The notes under the pieces are model-generated. The model saw only the letters and a list, made by a program, of their open reading frames with translations. It made no database searches and was not told the origin of the DNA. The position numbers and the translations under genes were made by a program. Shown here piece after piece: positions 7,994 to 15,865 of a stretch of 64,000 nt of DNA. Numbering within the stretch: the first letter of the stretch is position 1; each line of letters begins with the position of its first letter. The stretch comes from Streptomyces cinnamoneus (GTDB taxonomy: Bacteria > Actinomycetota > Actinomycetes > Streptomycetales > Streptomycetaceae), in the NCBI RefSeq assembly GCF_002939475.1, contig NZ_PKFQ01000001.1, forward strand, positions 4,275,001 through 4,339,000, written 5' to 3'.

Positions 7994-9211
7994 GTGTCCC
8001 GTGCAGTCCTCGCCGTCATCCCCGCCCGCGGCGGCTCCAAGGGCGTCCCCGCCAAGAACCTCGCCCCGGTCGGCGGCGTGCCGCTCGTCGCCCGCGCGGT
8101 CCGCGCCTGCCGCGAGGCGCGCCTGGTCACCGACGTCGTCGTCTCCACCGACGACCCGGCCATCGCGGAAGTGGCGCGCGGCGCCGGCGCGGTCGTCGTC
8201 CACCGGCCACCGGCCCTCGCCGGCGACACCGCGAGCAGCGAGGCGGCCGTGCTGCACGCCATGGACGCGTACGAGTCGACGCGGGCGCGCCCGGTCGCCG
8301 CCGTCCTGCTCGTGCAGTGCACCAGCCCGTTCCTCACGGCGCAGGACGTGGACGGCGTGGCCTCCGCCGTCGTGGAGGGCGGGGCGGACAGCGCGCTGAC
8401 GGTGGCGCCCTTCCACGGCTTCGTGTGGCGGGGCTCCGCCCCGGACCCCGCCCCGCCGGCGGGCGGGCGGTCCTCCGGAGGCCACGGCGTCAACCACGAC
8501 AAGGCCACCCGCCCCCGCCGCCAGGACCGCCCCCAGGACCTCCTGGAGACCGGCGCCGCCTACGCCATGCGCGCCGACGGCTTCCGCGCCGCCCGCCACC
8601 GCTTCTTCGGCCGCACCGAGCTCGTCCGCACCGACGCCGCCCGCGTCCTGGAGGTCGACGACCCGCACGACCTCGCCCGCGCCCGCGCGCTCGCCCCCCT
8701 GCTCGACACCGCCCCCACCGCGCTGCCCCGCCACGAGGACGTCGACGCCGTCGTGCTCGACTTCGACGGCACCCAGACCGACGACCGCGTCCTCATCGAC
8801 GCCGACGGCCGGGAACTCGTCGCCGTCCACCGCGGGGACGGGCTCGGCGTCGCTGCGCTGCGCCGGGCGGGGCTCGCGGTGCTGATCCTCTCCACCGAGA
8901 CCAACCCCGTCGTCGCCGCCCGCGGCCGCAAGCTCGGCGTGCCCGTGATCCACGGCAGCGAGCGCAAGGACCTCTCGCTCAAACGGTGGTGCGACGAGCA
9001 CGGCATCGACCCCCAGCGGGTGCTCTACGCCGGCAACGACGTCAACGACCTGCCCTGCCTGGACCTCGTCGGCTGGCCCGTCGCCGTCGCCGACGCCCAC
9101 GGCTCCGTCCGCGCCGCGGCCCGCGCCGTGACCGCCACCCCGGGCGGCCGCGGAGCCGTGCGCGAGATCGCCGGGTGGCTGCTCGGCGAGCACCTCGCCC
9201 CCAGCGCCTGA
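7994..9211 (+). CDS. CMP-nonulosonate cytidylyltransferase fused to KdsC-like HAD phosphatase
   Basis: 405-residue bifunctional protein. Residues 1-235 form an acylneuraminate cytidylyltransferase (NeuA/CMP-Kdn synthetase), with AVIPARGGSKGVPAKN as the CTP-binding loop near the N-terminus, then LLVQCTSPFLTAQDVDGV and LLETGAAYAMRADGF. Residues about 250-400 form a KdsC-type HAD phosphatase with all four motifs: DFDGTQTDDR (nucleophile and acid), ILSTETN, a lysine in SERKDLSLK, and GNDVNDLPCL. The likely jobs are dephosphorylating a nonulosonate-9-phosphate and activating the free sugar with CMP. GTG start at 7994 is chosen for the GAAGGAG seven bases upstream. Domain order matches vertebrate CMP-sialate synthetase. 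Whether the sugar is Neu5Ac, Kdn or another nonulosonate cannot be read from sequence. Confidence 0.88.
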   Translation: MSRAVLAVIPARGGSKGVPAKNLAPVGGVPLVARAVRACREARLVTDVVVSTDDPAIAEVARGAGAVVVHRPPALAGDTASSEAAVLHAMDAYESTRARPVAAVLLVQCTSPFLTAQDVDGVASAVVEGGADSALTVAPFHGFVWRGSAPDPAPPAGGRSSGGHGVNHDKATRPRRQDRPQDLLETGAAYAMRADGFRAARHRFFGRTELVRTDAARVLEVDDPHDLARARALAPLLDTAPTALPRHEDVDAVVLDFDGTQTDDRVLIDADGRELVAVHRGDGLGVAALRRAGLAVLILSTETNPVVAARGRKLGVPVIHGSERKDLSLKRWCDEHGIDPQRVLYAGNDVNDLPCLDLVGWPVAVADAHGSVRAAARAVTATPGGRGAVREIAGWLLGEHLAPSA

Positions 9212-9277
9212 CCCCACCGCCCGCCCCTTCCCCTCCCCGACCCGTCCCCACCCCATGACCGAAGGAACCGCCCCGTC

Positions 9278-10216
9278 ATGAACGCAGCCCCGCGCAGCGG
9301 AACCCGCACCCGTCTCCTCGGCGACCGTCCCGTAGGCCCCGGCCACCCCGTCTACGTCACCGGCGAGATCGGCATCAACCACAACGGCGACCTCGCCAAG
9401 GCCCTCGCCCTCGTCGACGCGGCCGCCGACGCCGGCTGCGACGCCGTGAAGTTCCAGAAGCGCACCCCCGAGGTCTGCACCCCGCGTGACCAGTGGGACC
9501 TCGAACGGGAAACGCCCTGGGGCCGGATGACGTACATCGACTACCGGCACCGCGTCGAGTTCGGCGAGGAGGAGTACCGGGCCGTCGACGAGCACTGCCG
9601 CAAGCGCGGCATCGCCTGGTTCGCCTCGCCCTGGGACACCGAGTCGGTCGCCTTCCTGGAGAAGTTCGACCTGCCCGCCCACAAGGTGGCCTCCGCCTCG
9701 CTCACCGACGACGAGCTGCTGCGCGCCCTGCGCGCCACGGGCCGCACGGTGATCCTGTCCACCGGCATGTCGACGCCCCAGCAGATCAGGCACGCCGTCG
9801 AGGTGCTCGGCAGCGAGAACATCGTGCTCTGCCACGCCACCTCGACCTACCCGGCCAAGGCCGCCGAGCTCAACCTCCGGGTGATCAACACCCTGCAGGC
9901 CGAGTACCCCAACGTCCCCATCGGCTACTCCGGTCACGAGACCGGGCTGCAGACCACCCTCGCCGCCGTCGCCCTCGGCGCCGCCTTCGTCGAACGCCAC
10001 ATCACCCTCGACCGCGCCATGTGGGGCTCCGACCAGGCCGCATCCGTCGAACCGGGCGGCCTGCAGCGGCTCGTGCGCGACATCCGCGTCGTCGAGGAGT
10101 CGCTGGGCGACGGGGTGAAGCGGGTGTACGACAGCGAGCTCGGCCCCATGCGCAAGCTGCGCCGCGTCGCGGGCACCGTGGCCGCCTCCGCCGACCGCGA
10201 ACCCGTCGCGGTCTGA
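9278..10216 (+). CDS. neuB: NeuB-family nonulosonate synthase lacking SAF domain
   Basis: 312-residue TIM-barrel enzyme condensing phosphoenolpyruvate with a six-carbon sugar (ManNAc, mannose or their 6-phosphates) to a nonulosonate. Seen: VTGEIGINHNGDLAKA, DAVKFQKRTPEVCTP, FASPWDTESVAFLEKF, LSTGMSTPQQI, CHATSTYPAKAAELNL, IGYSGHETG and VERHITLDRAMWGSDQAAS, i.e. the full catalytic barrel. It stops about 20 residues after the point where the C-terminal antifreeze-like (SAF) domain normally begins, so it is shorter than the usual 340-360 residues. ATG start with GAAGGA 12 bases upstream. It follows the CMP-synthetase/phosphatase gene in the same operon, supplying its substrate. Confidence 0.9.
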   Translation: MNAAPRSGTRTRLLGDRPVGPGHPVYVTGEIGINHNGDLAKALALVDAAADAGCDAVKFQKRTPEVCTPRDQWDLERETPWGRMTYIDYRHRVEFGEEEYRAVDEHCRKRGIAWFASPWDTESVAFLEKFDLPAHKVASASLTDDELLRALRATGRTVILSTGMSTPQQIRHAVEVLGSENIVLCHATSTYPAKAAELNLRVINTLQAEYPNVPIGYSGHETGLQTTLAAVALGAAFVERHITLDRAMWGSDQAASVEPGGLQRLVRDIRVVEESLGDGVKRVYDSELGPMRKLRRVAGTVAASADREPVAV

Positions 10217-10229
10217 GCGGGCGCCGACG

Positions 10230-11507
10230 GTGACCCCAGCCGAGGGGCCGGTGACCGGCCCACCCCCGGCGGCGGCGGACGCCCCCGCCGCCCGCCGCCG
10301 GGGGCCCAAGGCGCCTCCGGCCGGCACGCTGGCCTTCGTCGAGAGCCCGGTGCAGCTGCTGAACGTCCTCGAATGGGCGTACCGCGGCGCCGGCAACGCC
10401 CTGGCGCCCCCACCCGACGCCGAACCCCGCCCGCTGCGCGACGGCGTCCCCCGCCAGCCCGCCGCCCGGGACCTCACCCCCCTCGCCGGGGACCTCCTCG
10501 TCGTGGTCCTGGCCCCCCACGACCCCATGACGCGCGGCCAGCTGCGCCGCATGTGCGAGCTGGCCCGGGACCAGGGCCACCGGGTGCGCTGGGAGGAGGC
10601 CAGAAGCGGACCCGGGGCGCCGGTGAGCACGATCGGTTCGCTGGCCGGGCCGCTGCGCCGGGCGCGGCGCGTCGTCATCGGCGACCCGTTCTCGCGGTAC
10701 GTCCAGCTGCTGCTGACCCTCACCCGCGCCCGCGAGCTGATCGTGGTGGACGACGGCACCGCGACCATGGAGTTCGTCTCCCAACTCGCCCGTGGGGAAC
10801 GCCTCGTGCGCTGGCACCGGCGCGCGAGCTGGGGGGCGCGTGATCTGCTCTTCGCGCCGGTGTCCGCTTCAGCGCGCCGGAAGCTCACCCCGAAGAACCG
10901 CCGGAGGGTGGAGATCTTCACCTCGATGCCCGTCGAGGCGCCACCCGGAGTGACCGTCACGCCCAACGACTTCGCCTGGACGCGCGCCACTTACGGCCCG
11001 CCCCGCCTCACCCGCGGCACCGACCTCGTCGGCACGAACCTCGTCGAGACCAAGGTCGTGGACCCCGAGCGCTATCTGGCCGCCGTCGCCGCCCTGGCCC
11101 GCGCCCACGGCGCCACCCGCTACTTCGCCCACCGCCGCGAGCACACCGACAAGCTGCGCCGCATATCCACCGAGCTGGGCCTGGAGGTCGTACGACCCGA
11201 GCTGCCGCTCGAACTCGTCGCCCGGCGGGGCCCCGTCGGGCGGACGGTCCTGAGCTTCCCGTCCACGGTCGTCCACACCCTGCCGCTCGCGCTCGCCGGC
11301 GCCGGCGTGACCGTCGCGGTCTGCGACATCGACCCCTCCTGGCTCACCGAGGACGCCTCGCCACGCGCCGAGGACTTCCTCTCCGGAGTCAGTGGCACCG
11401 CCCGCGATGTGCGTCACCTGCCGTACACGCCCGTCACGGCTCCGCAGGGGCCTAAATACGGGTCATACCCCCCGCCCGACCCATCCATGCGGCTGAACTT
11501 TTCTTGA
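10230..11507 (+). CDS. Second polysialyltransferase-like glycosyltransferase
   Basis: 425-residue protein. After a 30-residue proline/alanine-rich leader it has LAFVESPVQLLNVLEWAYRG, the N-terminal signature of alpha-2,8-polysialyltransferase-like enzymes. A basic-aromatic segment YFAHRREHTDKLRRISTELG and VLSFPSTVVHTLPLALAGAG, which match the H-R-R-E and S-T donor-site motifs of GT52/polyST relatives, follow in the C-terminal half. GTG start at 10230 lies 13 bp after neuB; GTG 10251 is an alternative. Cytosolic, no membrane segments. Likely polymerises or caps the CMP-activated nonulosonate made by the two preceding genes. A lone hypothetical glycosyltransferase with other specificity remains possible. 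Confidence 0.72.
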   Translation: MTPAEGPVTGPPPAAADAPAARRRGPKAPPAGTLAFVESPVQLLNVLEWAYRGAGNALAPPPDAEPRPLRDGVPRQPAARDLTPLAGDLLVVVLAPHDPMTRGQLRRMCELARDQGHRVRWEEARSGPGAPVSTIGSLAGPLRRARRVVIGDPFSRYVQLLLTLTRARELIVVDDGTATMEFVSQLARGERLVRWHRRASWGARDLLFAPVSASARRKLTPKNRRRVEIFTSMPVEAPPGVTVTPNDFAWTRATYGPPRLTRGTDLVGTNLVETKVVDPERYLAAVAALARAHGATRYFAHRREHTDKLRRISTELGLEVVRPELPLELVARRGPVGRTVLSFPSTVVHTLPLALAGAGVTVAVCDIDPSWLTEDASPRAEDFLSGVSGTARDVRHLPYTPVTAPQGPKYGSYPPPDPSMRLNFS

Positions 11508-11549
11508 TCGAGAGGCAGTTGCCCCATTCGGGGCTCTACTCTTCACAGG

Positions 11550-12797
11550 GTGAACCATCTGATGCCCTGCGAAGCCGACCCCGAAACCACAGACGGAGAA
11601 CTGCCCGGCGCGCTCCCTCCGGGGCTGCGCGCCGAACTCATCGCGTTCCGCCGGGACTTGCACATGCATCCCGAGCTCGGGAACCGTGAGTACCGCACCA
11701 CCGCGGCGGTGCGGGCGAGGCTGGAGAAGGCAGGGCTCAGACCGCGCACCCTCACCGGGGGCACCGGCCTCATCTGTGACGTCGGACGGGACGGTGCCGC
11801 CTACCCCGCCGGCCGCGGCCGCCCGGTGCTCGCGCTGCGCGCGGACCTCGACGCGCTGCCCATCCCGGACACCAAGACCGTCCCCTACCGCTCCACCATC
11901 CCCAAGATGGCCCACGCCTGCGGCCACGACGTGCACACCACGGTCGTCCTCGGCGCCGGCCTCGTCCTCGCCGAGCTGGCGGAGAAGGGGCTGCTGCCCC
12001 ACCCGGTCCGGCTGATCTTCCAGCCCGCCGAGGAGGTGCTGCCCGGCGGCGCCCTGGACGCCATCGAGTGCGGCGCCCTGGACGGGGTGGGCCGGATCCT
12101 CGCGGTGCACTGCGACCCGAAGGTCGAGGTCGGCAAGCTCGGCCTGCGCACCGGCGCCATCACCTCCGCCTGCGACCGGGTGGAGGTCGCCCTGGCCGGC
12201 CCCGGCGGCCACACCGCCCGCCCCCACCTGACCACCGACCTGGTGACGGCCGCTGCCCGGGTCGCCGCCGACGTCCCGGCCGTGCTCGCCCGCCGCGCGG
12301 ACGCCCGCTCGGGGCTGTCCCTGACCTGGGGACGCCTGGAGACGGGTCACGCCTGCAACGTCATCCCCCAGCACGCCGAGCTGTCCGGCACGGTCCGCTG
12401 CCTGGACGTGCACACCTGGCGGGACGCCCCCGACCTGGTGCACGCCGCGGTCGACGAGATCGCCACGCTCCACCGCGCCAAGTCCGAGATCACCTATATG
12501 CGGGGGGTGCCGCCCGTCGTCAACGACCCGGAGGTCACCGCACTGCTGCGGCGGGCCATGACCGCGCGCCGGGGCCGGTACGCCCTGGAGGACACCGAGC
12601 AGAGCCTGGGTGGCGAGGACTTCTCCTGGTACCTGGAGCACGTGCCGGGCGCGATGGCCCGACTGGGCGTCCGCCCAGTGGGTGATACGACCCGCCGTGA
12701 CCTGCATTGCGGTGATTTCGATGTCGACGAGGACGCGATCGGGGTCGGAGTGGAGCTGTTCACCGCCGCCGCCCTGCTGGATGGCAACCGAATGTAG
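11550..12797 (+). CDS. M20-family amidohydrolase (AmiA/HipO type)
   Basis: 415-residue cytosolic metallohydrolase of the M20D group (N-acyl amino acid / hippurate / IAA-amino acid amidohydrolases). Seen: LIAFRRDLHMHPELGNREY at about residue 32, the metal site HACGHDVHTT, the catalytic acid region FQPAEEVLPGGALDA, CNVIPQHAELSGTVRC in the dimerisation lid, and the last metal ligand region LGGEDFSWYLEH. GTG start at 11550 after AGGGT. It is 42 bp after the glycosyltransferase operon and 115 bp before the nucleoside lipoprotein gene; its stop is followed by that gene's operator region. The substrate is unknown; the gene order is a common Streptomyces arrangement but no functional link to nucleosides is evident. 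Confidence 0.88.
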   Translation: MNHLMPCEADPETTDGELPGALPPGLRAELIAFRRDLHMHPELGNREYRTTAAVRARLEKAGLRPRTLTGGTGLICDVGRDGAAYPAGRGRPVLALRADLDALPIPDTKTVPYRSTIPKMAHACGHDVHTTVVLGAGLVLAELAEKGLLPHPVRLIFQPAEEVLPGGALDAIECGALDGVGRILAVHCDPKVEVGKLGLRTGAITSACDRVEVALAGPGGHTARPHLTTDLVTAAARVAADVPAVLARRADARSGLSLTWGRLETGHACNVIPQHAELSGTVRCLDVHTWRDAPDLVHAAVDEIATLHRAKSEITYMRGVPPVVNDPEVTALLRRAMTARRGRYALEDTEQSLGGEDFSWYLEHVPGAMARLGVRPVGDTTRRDLHCGDFDVDEDAIGVGVELFTAAALLDGNRM

Positions 12798-12863
12798 GCA
12801 ATATGGTCAAGTCCGGTTAACGACGAATCGATAACGGCTTGCAGCCACCCCTTTTATCTGCAT

Positions 12864-12875
12864 CTACGCGCGTTA
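12864..12875. promoter_or_regulatory. Nucleoside-regulon operator, variant copy
   Basis: CTACGCGCGTTA within ATCTACGCGCGTTACG, 10 of 12 positions identical to the palindrome CTACGCGCGTAG found at four other nucleoside genes. It overlaps a possible -10 box TACGAT (12874-12879), 34 bp before the lipoprotein GTG. Confidence 0.65.
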
Positions 12876-12912
12876 CGATTCCCGCGAACCAGCGCCAACG
12901 GAGGCGCTTCGA

Positions 12913-13959
12913 GTGAAGGGGCCCCTCGTGCGCCGGGTATCCACCATCGCTGTCGCGGGCATCAGCACCGCGGCTCTCGCATTCACTCTCACCGCCTGTG
13001 GTGAGTCCTCCACCGAGTCGGGTGGCGGCAAGGACAAGGGCGTCGGCCTGGCGTTCGACGTCGGCGGCCGTGACGACCACTCCTTCAACGAGTCCGCCGC
13101 CCGTGGCGTGGACAAGGCGGAGAAGGAGCTCGGTGTCAAGAGCCGCATGATGACCGCCAAGAACGGCGAGACCGAGGCCGACCGCGAGCAGCGGCTGAAC
13201 TCCCTCGCCGAGGCGGGCTACAACCCGGTGATCGGCGTCGGCTTCAACTACGCCAAGTCCATCGAGAAGGTGGCCAAGGACTACCCCAAGACGACCTTCG
13301 CCGTCGTCGACTCGGTTGTCCCGGGCAACAACGTGGACAGCATCACCTTCGGTGAGCACGAGGGCTCCTACCTGGCCGGCGTGGCCGCCGCCCTGAAGTC
13401 CAAGAGCCACAAGGTCGGCTTCATCGGCGGCGTGAACAACGCGCTGATCCAGAAGTTCCAGGCCGGCTTCGAGCAGGGCGCGAAGGACACCGACCCGAGC
13501 GTCGAGGTCACCTCGCAGTACCTGTACCCGAACAACGACAAGGGCTTCAACGACCCGGCGGCCGCGAAGGACAAGGCCAAGGGCATGCTCGACTCGGGCA
13601 TCGACGTGATCTACACCGCGGCCGGCCTCTCCGGCAACGGCTCGATCGAGGCCGTGGCCGGTCAGAAGGGCGCCTGGGCGATCGGCGTCGACTCCGACCA
13701 GTACCAGCAGCCGGGCCTGGAGAAGTACAAGGCCTCCATCCTCACCTCCGTCGTCAAGAACGTGGACGTCTCCGTCTTCGACCTCATCAAGAGCGTCAAG
13801 GACGGCAAGCCGCTCACGGGCCCGCACGCCTACCTGGTGAAGGACGGCGGCGTCTCCCTGGCCACCTCCGGTGGTCAGATCGACGACATCAAGGACAAGC
13901 TGGACGCCGCGAAGCAGAAGATCGTGGACGGCCAGGTCAAGGTCCGCACCGCTCCGTGA
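12913..13959 (+). CDS. BMP/PnrA-type nucleoside-binding lipoprotein
   Basis: 348-residue substrate-binding lipoprotein of a nucleoside ABC importer. The signal peptide ends in the lipobox LTAC at about residues 27-30, so the mature cysteine is lipid-anchored outside the membrane. Then comes the nucleoside-pocket segment GLAFDVGGRDDHSFNESAAR, which matches the D-x-S-F-N motif of the purine nucleoside receptor PnrA, and VIGVGFNYAKSIEKVAKDYP and ITFGEHEGSYLAGVAAALKS. GTG 12913 is preferred, with GGAGG eight bases upstream; GTG 12928 is the alternative. It is first in the nucleoside uptake block; a strong terminator follows it, so it is probably made in excess over the ATPase and permeases. An operator half overlaps its promoter. 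Confidence 0.92.
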   Translation: MKGPLVRRVSTIAVAGISTAALAFTLTACGESSTESGGGKDKGVGLAFDVGGRDDHSFNESAARGVDKAEKELGVKSRMMTAKNGETEADREQRLNSLAEAGYNPVIGVGFNYAKSIEKVAKDYPKTTFAVVDSVVPGNNVDSITFGEHEGSYLAGVAAALKSKSHKVGFIGGVNNALIQKFQAGFEQGAKDTDPSVEVTSQYLYPNNDKGFNDPAAAKDKAKGMLDSGIDVIYTAAGLSGNGSIEAVAGQKGAWAIGVDSDQYQQPGLEKYKASILTSVVKNVDVSVFDLIKSVKDGKPLTGPHAYLVKDGGVSLATSGGQIDDIKDKLDAAKQKIVDGQVKVRTAP

Positions 13960-13992
13960 TCGCAGGCCGGCACTGACCGGCCCGTAAGGACG

Positions 13993-14034
13993 GCGGGCCC
14001 GGCGTCGGGGGTGAGCCCCCGGCGCCGGGCCCGC
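13993..14034 (+). terminator. Strong hairpin terminator after the lipoprotein gene
   Basis: 19-bp stem (13993-14011 with 14016-14034) with one G-U pair and a TGAG loop, starting 34 bp after the lipoprotein stop. Likely partial or full termination, giving a high ratio of binding protein to transporter. Confidence 0.85.
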
Positions 14035-14050
14035 ATATACGCGCAGAACG

Positions 14051-14082
14051 CTACGCGCGTAGCACCCCTTTGACGCGTGTAG
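14051..14082. promoter_or_regulatory. Nucleoside-regulon operator, tandem sites
   Basis: GCTACGCGCGTAGC (14050-14063) is a perfect 14-bp palindrome containing the core CTACGCGCGTAG. A degenerate second copy, TGACGCGTGTAG, lies at 14071-14082 (9 of 12 matches), 20 bp on. Located about 90-110 bp upstream of the ABC ATPase start. Confidence 0.8.
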
Positions 14083-14164
14083 CGTCGCCCCCGCCCAGCC
14101 GGATCCGCCGACCCCCGCACGGCCGACCCGGCTTCCCCGCTCCCTTCCCCGAGGAGAGTGCGCC

Positions 14165-15865
14165 ATCAAAGCGTCCACCAAAGAGTCCAGCAGTACCGCC
14201 CCAGCGGTGGAACTCGCGGGCATCACGAAGCGGTTCCCCGGAGTCGTGGCCAACCACGACATCCACCTGACGGTCCGCCGCGGCACCGTCCACGCCCTGT
14301 GCGGCGAGAACGGCGCCGGCAAGTCCACCCTGATGAAGATCCTCTACGGCATGCAGAAGCCGGACGAGGGCACCATCACCCTGGACGGCGAGCAGGTCAC
14401 CCTGCACACGCCCGCCGACGCCATCGGGCGCGGCATCGGCATGGTGCACCAGCACTTCATGCTCGCCGACAACCTCACGGTCCTTGAGAACGTCGTCCTC
14501 GGCGCCGAGAAGCTCCACGGCATCGGCAACAAGGCCCGTAAGAAGATCAAGGAGATCTCCGACGCCTACGGCCTCGGCGTGCGCCCCGACGTCCTCGTCG
14601 AGGACCTCGGCGTCGCCGACCGCCAGCGCGTGGAGATCCTCAAGGTCCTCTACCGCGGCGCCCGCACGCTGATCCTCGACGAGCCGACCGCCGTCCTGGT
14701 GCCGCAGGAGGTCGACGCGCTCTTCGACAACCTGCGCGAGCTGAAGTCCGAGGGCCTGACGGTCATCTTCATCTCCCACAAGCTGGGTGAGGTCCTCTCC
14801 GTCGCCGACGACATCACCGTCATCCGCCGCGGCACCACCGTCGGCACCGCGGTCCCCAGCGAGACCACGCCCAAGCAGCTGGCCGAGCTGATGGTCGGCG
14901 AGGAGCTGCCCTCGCCCGAGACCCGCGAGTCCACGGTCACCGACACGCCGATGCTCACCGTCGACGGCCTGCACCTGTCGGCCACCGACTCCGACGGCGT
15001 CGTCCGTGCCGTGCTCGACGGCATCACCTTCACCATCCACAAGGGCGAGGTCCTCGGCCTCGCGGGCGTGGAGGGCAACGGCCAGGCCGAGCTGGTCGAG
15101 GCCATCATGGGCATGCGTACGCCGGACGGCGGCACCGTCACCCTGGACGGCGCCGACATCACCACCGCCCCGACGCGCAAGCGCCGCGAGGGCGGCATCG
15201 GGTACATCCCCGAGGACCGGCACCGCCACGGCCTGCTCCTTGAGGCGCCGCTGTGGGAGAACCGCATCCTCGGCCACGTGACCGAGAAGCCCAACAGCAA
15301 GGGCGGGCTCCTCGACATCAAGGCCGCCCGTGAGGACACCGAGCGGATCGTGCGCGAGTACGACGTCCGCACGCCCGGCATCGAGGTCACCGCGGCTTCG
15401 CTCTCCGGCGGCAACCAGCAGAAGCTGATCGTCGGCCGCGAGATGAGCCACGAGCCCAAGCTCCTCATCGCCGCGCACCCCACCCGGGGCGTGGACGTCG
15501 GCGCCCAGGCGCAGATCTGGGACCAGATCCGCGAGGCGCGCCGAGAGGGCCTGGCGGTGCTGCTGATCTCCGCCGACCTGGACGAGCTGATCGGGCTCTC
15601 CGACACCCTGCGGGTGATGTTCCGCGGCCGCCTGGTCGCCGACGCCGACCCCGCCACGATCACCCCGGAGGAGTTGGGCTCGGCCATGACCGGTGCCGCG
15701 ACCGGCCACCTCGAGCACACCGAGGACGGCGAGGCCACGCAGACCGCCGAGGAGCCGGGGGAGACCCCCGACGCCCCGGTGGACGCCGAGGCCCCCAAGG
15801 ACGCCGAGGCCCCCGAGGCCGGCGACGACACGACCGAGAAGCCGGAAGGCGGTGACGCGAAGTGA
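14165..15865 (+). CDS. Nucleoside ABC importer, double ATPase subunit
   Basis: About 566 residues; two fused ATP-binding cassettes as in RbsA/NupO-type importers. First cassette: Walker A GENGAGKSTLMKILYGMQ, Q-loop region MVHQHFMLADNL, Walker B LILDEPTA. Second cassette: degenerate Walker A GVEGNGQAELVEAI, signature LSGGNQQKL, and LLIAAHPTRGVD at Walker B. An acidic, proline-rich tail of about 45 residues follows. The start is unusual: the only in-frame conventional codon is GTG 14207, which has no Shine-Dalgarno and would begin inside the conserved domain; the AUC at 14165 lies 8 bases after GAGGAG and gives a normal N-terminus. Its stop overlaps the first permease (GTGA). Regulated by the operator at 14051. 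Confidence 0.92.
   Translation: MKASTKESSSTAPAVELAGITKRFPGVVANHDIHLTVRRGTVHALCGENGAGKSTLMKILYGMQKPDEGTITLDGEQVTLHTPADAIGRGIGMVHQHFMLADNLTVLENVVLGAEKLHGIGNKARKKIKEISDAYGLGVRPDVLVEDLGVADRQRVEILKVLYRGARTLILDEPTAVLVPQEVDALFDNLRELKSEGLTVIFISHKLGEVLSVADDITVIRRGTTVGTAVPSETTPKQLAELMVGEELPSPETRESTVTDTPMLTVDGLHLSATDSDGVVRAVLDGITFTIHKGEVLGLAGVEGNGQAELVEAIMGMRTPDGGTVTLDGADITTAPTRKRREGGIGYIPEDRHRHGLLLEAPLWENRILGHVTEKPNSKGGLLDIKAAREDTERIVREYDVRTPGIEVTAASLSGGNQQKLIVGREMSHEPKLLIAAHPTRGVDVGAQAQIWDQIREARREGLAVLLISADLDELIGLSDTLRVMFRGRLVADADPATITPEELGSAMTGAATGHLEHTEDGEATQTAEEPGETPDAPVDAEAPKDAEAPEAGDDTTEKPEGGDAK

Noticed and set aside
7913-10990. 1025-codon minus-strand frame across the nonulosonate operon
   Set aside because: Pure antisense shadow of NeuA/NeuB genes; Gly/Val/Asp-rich with no domain, caused by GC-rich codon bias.
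15418-15510. Degenerate Walker B (LLIAAHPTRGVD) in the second ATPase cassette as evidence of inactivation
   Set aside because: Substitution at this point is normal in RbsA/BMP-type double ATPases, where one site is non-hydrolytic.
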